This document shows positions 1-9,489 of a stretch of 64,000 nucleotides of DNA, in pieces. Within the stretch, counting starts at the first letter, position 1. Each line of letters opens with the position of its first letter. The notes under the pieces are model-generated. The model was not told the origin of the DNA and ran no database searches. It worked only from the letters and a program-made list of their open reading frames with translations. This DNA is from Rotaria sordida. Its lineage: Eukaryota; Rotifera; Eurotatoria; Philodinida; Philodinidae. The stretch covers positions 62,001-126,000 of the forward strand of contig CAJNOL010000131.1 in NCBI GenBank assembly GCA_905250125.1. Direction: 5' to 3'. The translations under genes were made by a program, and so were the position numbers.

Positions 1-1494
1 GTTTGACCGTGCTAAATATTAGATATGATGCTGTACAGAAAAAAAAGTGCTTCAGAAAACTTCCGTGGAAGGGATCTTCTTCAACTGAGTTTTGAGGAAG
101 AATATACTTAGAATATTGTTTTCAGAGGGAATAGTTTTAATTACATAATAGTTGTTCTTGCGATATCAACAAAATTCGAGCCAGTAGGTTTTGGAAAAAC
201 TGTATTCCCTCTAAGACGCTTCAATGATTAAAATTACCCAAAAAATTTTCAAGTCAAAATGATAAGATCGGATAATGGAGTCATTTGGTGCTTGTGTTAT
301 CCAAAACTCCATGACGAAGGTAAAAATCACAAGAGATTCTTCAGAAAAAGAAAATGAGTACACAGATCTAGAAAAGGGCGACTTCCTCGAAATACCTTTA
401 GCTCTGAAATTTAGCTATCCATTTTTCAGTCACCCCGAATGATCATAAATGTAAAACAGTTTAATTTTTCTATGGCTCGATAGTACATTCATAGTACTAG
501 AAAATAATGGTGTCCCAGAGTAAATGATTTTCTAGCTTTTTGGTCGATATCTCTTTGAATTCTCATGGTATCAAACCATCAGAACAAAATAAGCAAATAT
601 TTTTATTGAACTTCAAAGCTGTACTCTATGAGTGTGCACCAAGAGTCTTCGAAAATATTTTCATTTATGTCACCGTATTTTTCCAATTTTTGAAAAAATA
701 CAGGCAACTTACCCTAATATTTTGTGCTGGAACAAGGTTTTAGCTGGTTCAAATACCATCAAATGATACCATGCAAGGCTAGACACATTCTAAAACAGTG
801 CTACTTCGAATAGTTTTATGGAGAATAGTAAGATAAAGTGGAAGACAGGACTAATTCTTTGAAGAGTAAATGCTCGACGCAGAATCTTTTACATGGTGCA
901 TTATTACCAGCGAGAATGAGAGTAGGGATGCAACGGTGACGGTGAATCATCGCTTCTCCATTATCGTTTCACTGGTTCAAACCGATAATCTGTCCTAATC
1001 GAGATCTGGTACATATGGTCCCAGCATACTGGTAATTTGTTTCTACTGGTACATACCGGTGTACGCTTGATATCGCTAGTATAGGGCTAATACCAATATA
1101 TACTGCTTTGTATCATTGATGTAAGCTAATTACTGGTAAGGGTCGGTTACCGGCAGACCAAGTATCGGTAGAGGCTACTTCTCATTTGCGATCATCAATC
1201 GAGTAAAACTTAAAAATTTTATTTTCGTTTCAAACTTAAGTTCCCAATAAACTTCAGATTTGAAATTCCTTTTTTTGAAAAAAAAAGTAATACTTCAATT
1301 GTGAACTTTATAGTCGACTAAAATATTAAAACTCTTTTTATTTTAAATTTCACTTGACTAAAAAGTTCAGAATTGAAATTTCTTGTGTTCAAAATAACTG
1401 AAAATGAAGTATTTAAATTTTCAACCTATTGTCGACAAGTATTCATAACGCTCAAATTCAACTTTTTAAATAGAATAGTGTTCGGTTTACGAAG
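1..1494. other. Intergenic, no gene recognised
   Basis: AT-rich sequence in which the reading frames are short and resemble no family I know. Around 1015-1180 the motif TACTGGT and its variants recur, in a slightly GC-richer patch, but without a clean period. Nothing else is supported. Confidence 0.5.
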
Positions 1495-2043
1495 ATGTAG
1501 AATTCGCATGTGTTTTCTATATATTTTTGTAGAATATACTTATGCCACCTACACCCATAATCATTTCGTAGAATTATTGGTAATAAAGATATTTTGCATA
1601 TTGTTATTAACTATATAGCCAGTCATGAATATTGATACAAGAATACATATATTCACCAGTAAGAGGTGTCGATGGAAAAAAAATCTTTTTCATAAACAAA
1701 AAAAATTGAATCGTCGGCGAAGAGAAGTTTCCAAAGTATTTCAGTAAAATATAAGATGATATTTTATCATTTTTATTTATGCACAATTTTTTTTTCAATC
1801 AATACCCTTGCTTGCGAATGTATATGTTTCTTGTGTCAATATTTATGACGGACTGTATAGTTAATAACAATGCGCAAAATATCTTTATTACCAATAATTC
1901 TATGAAATAATTATTGATTAATCGAATATATATATATTTAATAGATTAACAGTTTTTCTCAATTCATAATGATTCTAATATAATAATATAATGCATAAGT
2001 TAATTCTACAAAAATATATAGAAAACAAGAGCGAACTCTACAT
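1495..2043. repeat. Foldback (long inverted-repeat) element
   Basis: Two arms pair in inverted orientation. The outer parts share GAATTCGC/GAGTTCGC followed by TTTTCTATATATTTTTGTAG (left about 1495-1540, right about 1998-2043). The inner parts share about 95 bp starting at the GAATTATTGGTAATAAAG motif (left about 1567-1660, right about 1817-1910). An AT-rich stretch is inserted in the right arm only, between inner and outer parts. A further fragment of the outer end (GAAAACAAGAACGAACGCTA) lies at about 2070-2091. No coding capacity is seen; a non-autonomous DNA element is the simplest reading. Confidence 0.6.
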
Positions 2044-2154
2044 ATTCCTAAAATAAAAAGAAATGGTATGGAAAACAAGAACGAACGCTACAAATTTCAA
2101 CTATTCAAACCGAAAGTGAAATTATAATTATTATTGAAATATTCAAGTTAAAAA

Positions 2155-2290
2155 AGCACGATCGTAAACGACCGTATACAAAAAAATACGACGAATTATG
2201 ATGGTCGTATACGATGCAATACGACGCTATATGATAGTCGTAAATGACCGTTCAAGACGACGATCATATATTCGTCGTGTACAACTCTAA
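2155..2290. repeat. CGTATACGA-rich degenerate palindromic block (left)
   Basis: Dense run of CGTATACGAC, ACGATCGT and TCGTATACGA-like words, GC-richer than the surroundings. A similar block lies at about 3315-3425 and a smaller one at about 12285-12365. The first two flank the 69-bp array and may be terminal repeats of one element. Confidence 0.5.
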
Positions 2291-2328
2291 GTAACTTTCC
2301 TTCCATAAAACAATGTTTTTGAATAATT

Positions 2329-3101
2329 ATGAGTTACAAGCGCATGATAAACAGTAAATATGTTTTTTTACTAGAAACAATTTTCTTCTGGACGATCCTC
2401 TCGATCTCAAATGAACAGTGAATGTTATTTTAAACTAAACAATCTATTTTTCTTTTTTTAAAAATTTATATCAACAGCAACATGAACAGTAAGTATTAAT
2501 TTATTGAAATAAATTTTCTTTTTTATTCTTAAATTTCTTCTAACAATCAATCGAGCGGTATGTTAGAATTTTTAAAAATAATTTTGTATTTTTATTTTTA
2601 GGTTTATTATAACGAAAAATAGAACAGTAAGTGCTTTTTTATTTGAATAGATTTTATTTTGTATTTTCAGAATATTCATAACAATGAATGGAATAGTAAG
2701 TATTTATTTATTTATGTATATTTTTTTTTCAATTTCTAGATTTTTCAAAACGATATACCGAACAGTAAGTATTTTTTTATTTAAATAAATTTTCTTTTTT
2801 TATTTTTAGACTATGGACAGCGACAAATGGAACAATAAGTACTTTTTATTTTAGTAAATTTTATTTCTTATTTTCAGAATATTCATAACAATGAATGGAA
2901 CACTAAATATTTATTTATTTATGTATATTTTTTTTTCAATTTCTAGATTTTCCAAAACAATATACCGAACAGTAAGTAGCTTATATTTTAATAAATTTTT
3001 TTTTAGATTATTTATGCTAATAAATGAAATAATAAGTATTTTTTATGTATGTAAATAAATTTTTATTTATTTTTAGATTGCTTATGACGAGGAATCGAGG
3101 A
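2329..3101 (+). repeat. Tandem array of twelve ~69-bp units with a 25-nt microexon-like core
   Basis: Cores of exactly 25 nt start at 2329, 2392, 2464, 2533, 2602, 2671, 2740, 2810, 2878, 2947, 3007 and 3077. Most end in GAACA or a variant and run straight into a donor-like GTAAGT (intact at 2627, 2696, 2765, 2972 and 2489; degraded to ATAAGT, CTAAAT or TAAGTT in others). The last eight cores are each preceded by a pyrimidine-rich tract ending in TTTTAG, TTCTAG or TTTCAG. Spacers are 43-45 nt (one is 35), close to the 53-62 nt introns of genes in this window. The units at 2671-2764 and 2878-2971 are nearly identical two-unit blocks. In the frame that skips the first base, all eight of the last cores are open (8 codons each), but 25 nt is not a multiple of 3, so joined cores shift frame. 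It is either a minisatellite or a microexon array; expression is unknown. Confidence 0.75.
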
Positions 3102-3125
3102 TAAGTTTTAAATTTGTAGAAAAGA

Positions 3126-3233
3126 GGATGTCCAGTTCGGTTAGAAACCTCAATTCGTTTTTTCCTGCAGATTCTATAAGACACCGAAGCTGCAGGAAAA
3201 AAGGAATTGGGAGTTTCAGCGAGACTGGCATCC
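3126..3233. repeat. Long imperfect hairpin
   Basis: Arms 3126-3170 and 3190-3233 are inverted copies with few mismatches around a 19-nt loop; the perfect core includes TTTTTTCCTGCAG against CTGCAGGAAAAAA. It sits between the 25-nt-core array and the right CGTATACGA block, so it may belong to the same element. Confidence 0.6.
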
Positions 3234-3314
3234 TATTTTAGTTTTTATATTATTTTGGAGGAGGGGTATAGTGAAGTAATACGAATAGCTAACATGAAGT
3301 ATGATGAAAAACGA

Positions 3315-3425
3315 CATTGTATACGACCGTGTATGATCGTTTATGTTGGTCGTATTCAGATCGTATTTCGTCGTATACGATTGTTTCCGACTGTCATAAC
3401 GATCATCTTGCGTATACGTATCACT
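3315..3425. repeat. CGTATACGA-rich degenerate palindromic block (right)
   Basis: Words such as GTATACGACCGT, CGTCGTATACGA and GCGTATACGTATC recur. It resembles the block at 2155-2290, partly in inverse orientation. Confidence 0.5.
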
Positions 3426-3429
3426 AATT

Positions 3430-4730
3430 TATTTTAAATAAAAGAAAGAAGATTTTTTAATTTTTAATTGACTTTCAAGAAATGATTGGGATCATCGAAT
3501 TAATTTCGTAAGTTGAAATAAATTTTTCAATAATTTAAAGAATGAAAATTTAGGACTTTGCATTGCTTCCATTTGAATAATTTAGTTTGACGAATGAAGT
3601 AATTTCGATTTTATGTTCACAAATGAGAGGATACGCGCTTAACATGTGAGTATGAAAGATAACAGACATAAACCAACAAATGATTCATTAATAATTTTCG
3701 AAATAGTTAATACGAAAACTTTTGGTTCTCATCCGATATAATGCCAGATCACTTCGCTTGGTATTAGCTACCTCGACAGATAGGGAAACATAATTCTTTA
3801 AAATGCAATTAGTTATACAAAAAACGAACTTATCTTAACCTCGAGCACCTAGGTAATATCTCTTGCGTTATTTTTGGATGAATTATTATTTGAGAAAATA
3901 TTCATTTTATTTGAAAATAAATTGAAATAAATAGAGTAGAGGATGACTGGTAATTTGCTGTCTATTTTACAAAATAGAAAATGAAAATAGGAACGTTGCT
4001 CGACCTGGAAGATGTCCTGTTCTACCGCACATGACACAAGACAGGACAAGACAGAAGAAATTGTTCTGTGCTCATTTCTGTTTCACACTATTCAGCGTCA
4101 TCTATTGCTAGCATCACCTGGTTATATAAAATAATCAATCCAATGATTATTTTTCTTATTCTGTTCTGCTTTCTTTTATAAATTGGTGAGTTATATCGGA
4201 GACTCTACTGCCCATAAAATGGCAATGAAGCATGTCAAGCATGTTATTTTTCATCTACTTAGAGAAAATTTTCATGAAGTGAATGCCGGAACTTTGTTTC
4301 GCGCATTATCAATGAACATTGTCCATTCCTGAAATCCATCTAGTAAATAATGGCATTTTTTATTGTCAGAAAGCAGCTGCTCTGGCATTCAAACTTCTAC
4401 AACCCCAGTATGCTAGTCAAATCACTTCTTGCATTAGTCCAGGAGCAATGTTGGACAGTGCGAAAAAAAGTAACGATTCAAGTTGTATACATGTGCTGAA
4501 AAACACAACAGGTATTACTCTTCTTATTTCCTTCGATCAAGCAGCCAAAGTATCAATCGCTCAGCAAATTTGCTAAAAACTGGATTTTTCAGTGACATCA
4601 TGCAGACATACATAACATTCGAAATATATCAAAAGTAGTTGAGGTGACTGATAGAACAAGTAACGCTCATCGACATCGAAGGTCGATTCACTGGGCCCTA
4701 AATTGACGGAATGATGACAAGCAGATGGTT
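3430..4730. other. Intergenic, no gene recognised
   Basis: AT-rich. Reading frames are at most about 85 codons and show no compositional or motif support. No RNA gene or repeat is identified. Confidence 0.45.
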
Positions 4731-4740
4731 TTATTTTCCT

Positions 4741-4886
4741 GGTCATTTGTGCCATGTAAATGGTAATTTCTACCATAAAAATGGTTGTTTGTGCCACAGA
4801 AATGGTCATTTGTACCATAGAAATGATCATTTGTGCCGAGTCCGTGTTACAGATAGACAGATAGACAGACAAACAAACAGACACAG
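4741..4886. repeat. 21-bp tandem repeat plus short GACA microsatellite
   Basis: Nearly five copies of a 21-bp unit of the form GGTCATTTGTGCCATAGAAAT run from 4741 to about 4840. They are followed at about 4853-4886 by an interrupted run of CAGATAGA and CAAACAGA words. The 21-bp period keeps a frame open on the minus strand (repeated MAQMTI-like words), which is a by-product of the repeat. Confidence 0.7.
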
Positions 4887-4889
4887 GTG

Positions 4890-5655
4890 AATTATGGTCT
4901 CTAGACCTTAGCCTTTCAGTCTAGGGAATACTTTACACTAATGCTAATCGAGTCTTACGTCAATGCGTATTTAAGCTACTGGTATCTATGTCATAAGAAA
5001 CGCAGAAATAAAGGACTTTCTGCAAATATGTATAACATTTTTCTAGTTAAGCAAATCCATCCTCTTTCTGAATCTAAACGTAGCTTGAAATATCCTTTGA
5101 TTGGTGAGAACATTTCGGGAACTGAAACTCAGTTTTTCAAGCTGAACAAATATGAAAAACAAAAAAATTTTGAGACCAATTTTTTCAGAGACATTACAGA
5201 GTTTTCTTTCTTTCTCCCACGCACTATAACTGATAGAACTGAAAATTCTTTGAGATATCTACGAGCAAATAAGTGCGCATGTTTTCCGTTTCATTCAAGA
5301 ATATTATAAATTTATCTCAATGATTTTCGATGTTCTAAACGTCGATCCAATAATCTTGGCTTGTTATTCTATTAATTTCTCGAGCATATCTGACGAAAAT
5401 GAATTTTTTAAGAAAGCTTCTGTTCGGTATATAGAGCGATCGGCGAAAAAAGCTTTAGTATGTATTTATCAATGTATTTTTGCTTTTTTAAAATTCAAAA
5501 TAAAATTTCTTATACTGTTAGACGAGAAGTTTAAGTCAACGTCTTTCGATGCTCATTTATTTGTAGATAGATTTTCGGCCATTACTCCTTTAGACCAAAT
5601 CAATACATAATAGAATAAAAACATAAAGCATTTGTGCAATACGAACTATTCAGAA
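4890..5655. other. Upstream region of the permease, no gene recognised
   Basis: Two open frames of about 100-120 codons occur here, but their composition (many F, K, N, I) looks like random AT-rich translation. An acceptor-like TATTCAG ends at about 5652, just before the permease start codon, so a 5' UTR intron or trans-splice site may lie here. Confidence 0.4.
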
Positions 5656-5660
5656 ACGGA

Positions 5661-7940
5661 ATGGACGCAGACACACTTCGTCTTCAATCTCTTGGATACA
5701 AACAAGAACTGAGTCGAAATTTCAATCGCCTGACGAACTATGGTGTAGCTCTTTCGGTCGTGAGTGTTTCATCAGGTCTTTCGTCTTTATTTGCGTATGG
5801 AATGGTAACTGGTGGGCCTGTTGTCATGGTCTGGGCATGGATCTTTGTTGCCATTCTTACTCTTTGTGTTACTTTGAGTATGGCCGAAATATGTTCATCC
5901 TATCCGACATCTGGTGGTCTTTATTATTGGTCTGGCATTCTAGTGCCAAAAAAGTACAAACCACTTGCTAGTTGGTTTACTGGATGGTTTAATCTGATTG
6001 GACAATTTGCGGTTACAGCTGCCATCGATTTTGGACTTGCATTGCTTGTAGCAAGTGTTATCTCTGTTGGTCTTAACTTGCAATGGTCGCCTCGTCCATT
6101 TCACATAGTTCTCATTAATTTGGGTATAGTAATCACTCATGGACTATGCAATTCCATGGGACCTCGTTTACTTTCATGGCTGACAAACGTATCAGTATGG
6201 TGGCAGTTGTTGGCACCCATTATTGTCTCTCTTGCTCTACTCATCGGCATGAAACCTGGTCATCAAACAGCTTCGTTTGTCTTCACTAAATTCGAAAACT
6301 ATACTAATTGGTCAAATACAGTAAGTTTATCCGATTAACTAACTATTTTTAGTTTATATTTTCATTTCTCAGGGCTATGTCGTTTTAATCGGTCTCCTAC
6401 AAGCTCAATACTGTCTTTCTGGCTATGATGCCGCAGCACATATGACCGAAGAGACCAAGAAAGCTGATGTAGCTGGATCGTGGGGTATGATTGGTGCTGT
6501 TGTCGTTTCAGCTGTCAGTGGCTGGCTTTTTCTCGTTGCATTCTTCTTTGGAATTCATGATTACGAAGCTACAGTAAATTCAGTCACTGGATTTCCTATG
6601 ACACAAATTCTGCTCGATAATTTTAGCAAAGAATTAACCATATTTTTCATGTGTCTTATTCTTGTGGCCTGTTGGTTCTGTGGTCTTGCATCAGTCACAG
6701 CTAATTCTAGGATGATCTATGCATTCAGTCGAGATCATGCAATGGTGAGTTATATCTTGATCGACATTTGATCGTGATTAGGAGTATTCAGCAAATGATT
6801 CAGTTTTCTGGACAATATAGAGATTTCAGTTGATTTCCTAGGAAATATCCTGTACATCTGAGCGGTATCTTTTTTTTCAAATTAGACTTTCAATCATACT
6901 CAATGAATCATATATTTTGATATTATAAGTGTACAAAGACTTTGCAGAATGTCGTATTCGTCCATATGGCAACATGAACTTTTGAAAGAAATAGTTTTTC
7001 GATGAAGTCCTTATTTTTGAAAAGTTGAGGCTCTTCGTAGAGGGATGAAAATTTCTACAGACTTTTTAACTATTGATCAGACAAGTTACCTGTCAAGAAA
7101 AGACTCGAACCCCGGTCGAATCTAAAAAAATAGAGGAAGCTCAAAAATAGTGACGAATCTCGATTTTTAAGTTTTATTCCTGTATCTTCGGTGGTCCTCA
7201 TTATGCATTGATTAACTGAACTTAATTTTGACGCTCGGCAAACTGATACTCAACCGGAAAGAAAAGAAAAAAATCGTTTGTATGATGATTTGAAAACTCA
7301 ACTACTTTGTGAGAAAGTTTCGTAGAGCGCATTAATATTTTGCATGTAGAGATAGAAAATAATCGTTATTAATTGAAAGGCACGTATTGTTCGTTGCTAG
7401 TTTTAGTGGATAATCATTCAATGCTATTTTTGTTTCGTTGAGTAGCCTGGCTCTCGTTGGTGGCACAAAGTTCATCCTCGTCTTAGTACTCCTCTTTATG
7501 CTGTTTGGTTATCATGTTTTATTGCATTTATTCTTTGTCTTCCTTATCTGGGAAATTCCACAGCTTACTCTGCAATCACAAGTCTTTCCACAATCTGCTT
7601 ATACATCTCATACATTCTACCTATTATATGCAAAACTATCTTCTCTCGTTTGTTTGTGCGTGGGCCATTTCATCTTGGTTGTTTTTCAAAACCGATTAAT
7701 ATTATAGCTATTATCTGGGTATGCTTGATTACTGTTCTTTTTGTTCTTCCACCCGTATATCCAGTCAAGCCAACCACTATGAATTATGCATCAGTAGGCA
7801 TTGGAGCCGTTATTATTTTTAGTGGACTCGGCTATGTACTATCGGCAAGACATTGGTTTCAAGGACCGACCACCAATCTAGATATCGATGAAAAAGATAT
7901 CGCTGAAAAACAGACAGAAATGATCATCATCCGGTTTTAG
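5661..7940 (+). CDS. APC-superfamily amino-acid permease (GABA permease/BAT1-like)
   Basis: Probable plasma- or organelle-membrane transporter for amino acids or GABA. Exons 5661-6320, 6373-6744 and 7446-7940; both introns (52 and 701 bp) are phase 0 with GT-AG ends. The product is 508 aa, usual for this family. An in-frame GTG lies at 5634, but the ATG at 5661 gives the typical start, with a short cytosolic N-terminus (SLGYKQELSRNF) before helix 1. Visible family marks: SSGLSSLFAYGMVTGGPV in the unwound helix-1 region, AEICSSYPTSGGLYYW, GYDAAAHMTEETK, and SRMIYAFSRDHAM joined across intron 2 to PGSRWWHKVHPRLSTPLY. About twelve hydrophobic segments are seen. The short C-terminal tail is charged. 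Substrate cannot be told from sequence. The nearest relatives I know are in fungi, plants and bacteria rather than animals, so horizontal origin is possible. Confidence 0.9.
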
Positions 7941-8674
7941 TGTTCTTTCTCACACTGTGAAAAATGCAGATGTATCACTGAACTTAAAAAAGCTTTAGCA
8001 AAGGATTTAACAAACTGCTTAATTAGGACAACTTCTTATTGGGAGCACACAGAAAGAATCGTCCTTCGAAACCTATTTTGACTTTGATAGGCGTAACAAT
8101 TGCTTTTGCATAAAAATTTCAAAATGTTTAAAGTTTCATAGAATGTCTCGAGGTTGCATGCAAAACCTTCGAAACGTTCTACTAAACTTCGAAGATTTAG
8201 AAATTTTTATACAAAACCTAAATAAAGTTTTGAAGAGGAATCTTCCATGCGACCGCACGAAGAATTTTTCTGATTTGGCAGCTTGCTAAACCTCTCCTAA
8301 GTCCGATAATACATCTTCAATTTTTTTAATACAAGTGGAATGATAATCTAACTACTGCTAACCTATTCGCTACAACATTGTCTTTTCTGCTGTGTACACT
8401 GTCACGATCGTTTTATGGAGACTAAAAATGTTTATCGAAAAACGTCAAACAGTAATTAAACGAATAAAATTGGTTGTTGATCTCAAATGACGAAGACTTC
8501 TCAATTATGACGCTCTTTTTGCCACCCGATTTATACTAGTGAGGTTAGACAGACACTAAAATGATTCTTCCTCATTCGTTATCATTCTCCAGTTATGAAC
8601 ATTTTACTAGATTTCTGATCTCTGACAGCATATATACGAAAGAAATTGAACTTCTGAATTTCGACCTAATATTT
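7941..8674. other. Intergenic, no gene recognised
   Basis: Permease 3' flank. No convincing poly(A) signal was singled out and nothing else is identified. Confidence 0.4.
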
Positions 8675-8750
8675 GAGGGTGAGAATAGCTGGGTGAGAGT
8701 GAGTGTCACGGTGAGGAGTACTTTTCCATCCTCATCCACACTCATCCTCA
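8675..8750. repeat. G-rich then C-rich degenerate foldback (telomere-like, weak)
   Basis: A run of GGGTGAGA, GGGTGAGAGTGAGTG and GGTGAGGAG words (8675-8719) is followed by CCATCCTCATCCACACTCATCC (8726-8750 region). It has the same G-strand-then-C-strand layout as the clearer tracts at 20749 and 46171, but is more degenerate. Confidence 0.45.
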
Positions 8751-9422
8751 AGATAGTCGAAGAGCCACAACACTACAAAGACTACATTTTTAACTTGAAT
8801 TTTTCCGTAATTGTGGACATTTTATTGTGAGTTTTTATCCGATTTTTTGATAAAATTAAGTAAAATCTTCTCTTTTTCCGTTACATTTCTATGAAGTTTT
8901 GTTTTGTCAAGCAATCCCAAAGTTGCATTTTTTTTTGAAAAAAAATCAATAGAAACTCCTAAAAATGCATAGTCATCATCTATTTTCAAGAGAGATAAGC
9001 AACCTTCTGATATTTTTCCTCAGATATTTCCCTACTTCTTAGGTTGTACGAATTAAAACACTAGAAAAGTATGATAAAAAAAATACATTTTTTGTGAAAA
9101 CAATCATTTTGTTCGCTCTTATTAGTCTAAAAATGACGTCTATCGACAGCAAAGAAGTATATAGCTTGATAGAGTAGTAGAAGAGCTTGCTTTTAAGACC
9201 TTTCGATAATATATTGATGTCTAAAATAATGCAACTTTCGCACTTATTCAAACTATATGACAAAGTACAAAAAATGATTATTTTTTCCTTAGCTCAACTA
9301 GGTCTATTATCCTTGAGGCGCCCCATGATTCAGTAAGAGATGATCAAATCAAGTTGATATCTTGGATTTTATAATAACGTCGTGAGAGATTTGTTTTGAG
9401 ATATTCAAATCAAAATTCAAAA

Positions 9423-9488
9423 GTTTTCTTCAGGCAATTCCACAAATATGGCGTAGTTTTCTTCAGGCAATTCCACAAATATGGCGTA
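9423..9488. repeat. 33-bp direct duplication
   Basis: Two perfect adjacent copies of a 33-bp unit beginning GTTTTCTTCAGGCAATTCCA, at 9423-9455 and 9456-9488. Confidence 0.85.
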
Positions 9489-9489
9489 G

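Noticed and set aside
2329..3101. CRISPR array
   Set aside because: The spacers are the conserved, AT-rich, intron-like part and the cores vary, which is the reverse of CRISPR; the genome is eukaryotic.
4573..4884. Minus-strand 103-codon protein with MAQMTI-type repeats
   Set aside because: It is the translation of a 21-bp tandem repeat and an adjacent microsatellite.
7095..7125. Possible tRNA on the minus strand (GGTTCGAGTC T-loop-like motif)
   Set aside because: No acceptor stem, D-arm or anticodon arm can be paired around it.
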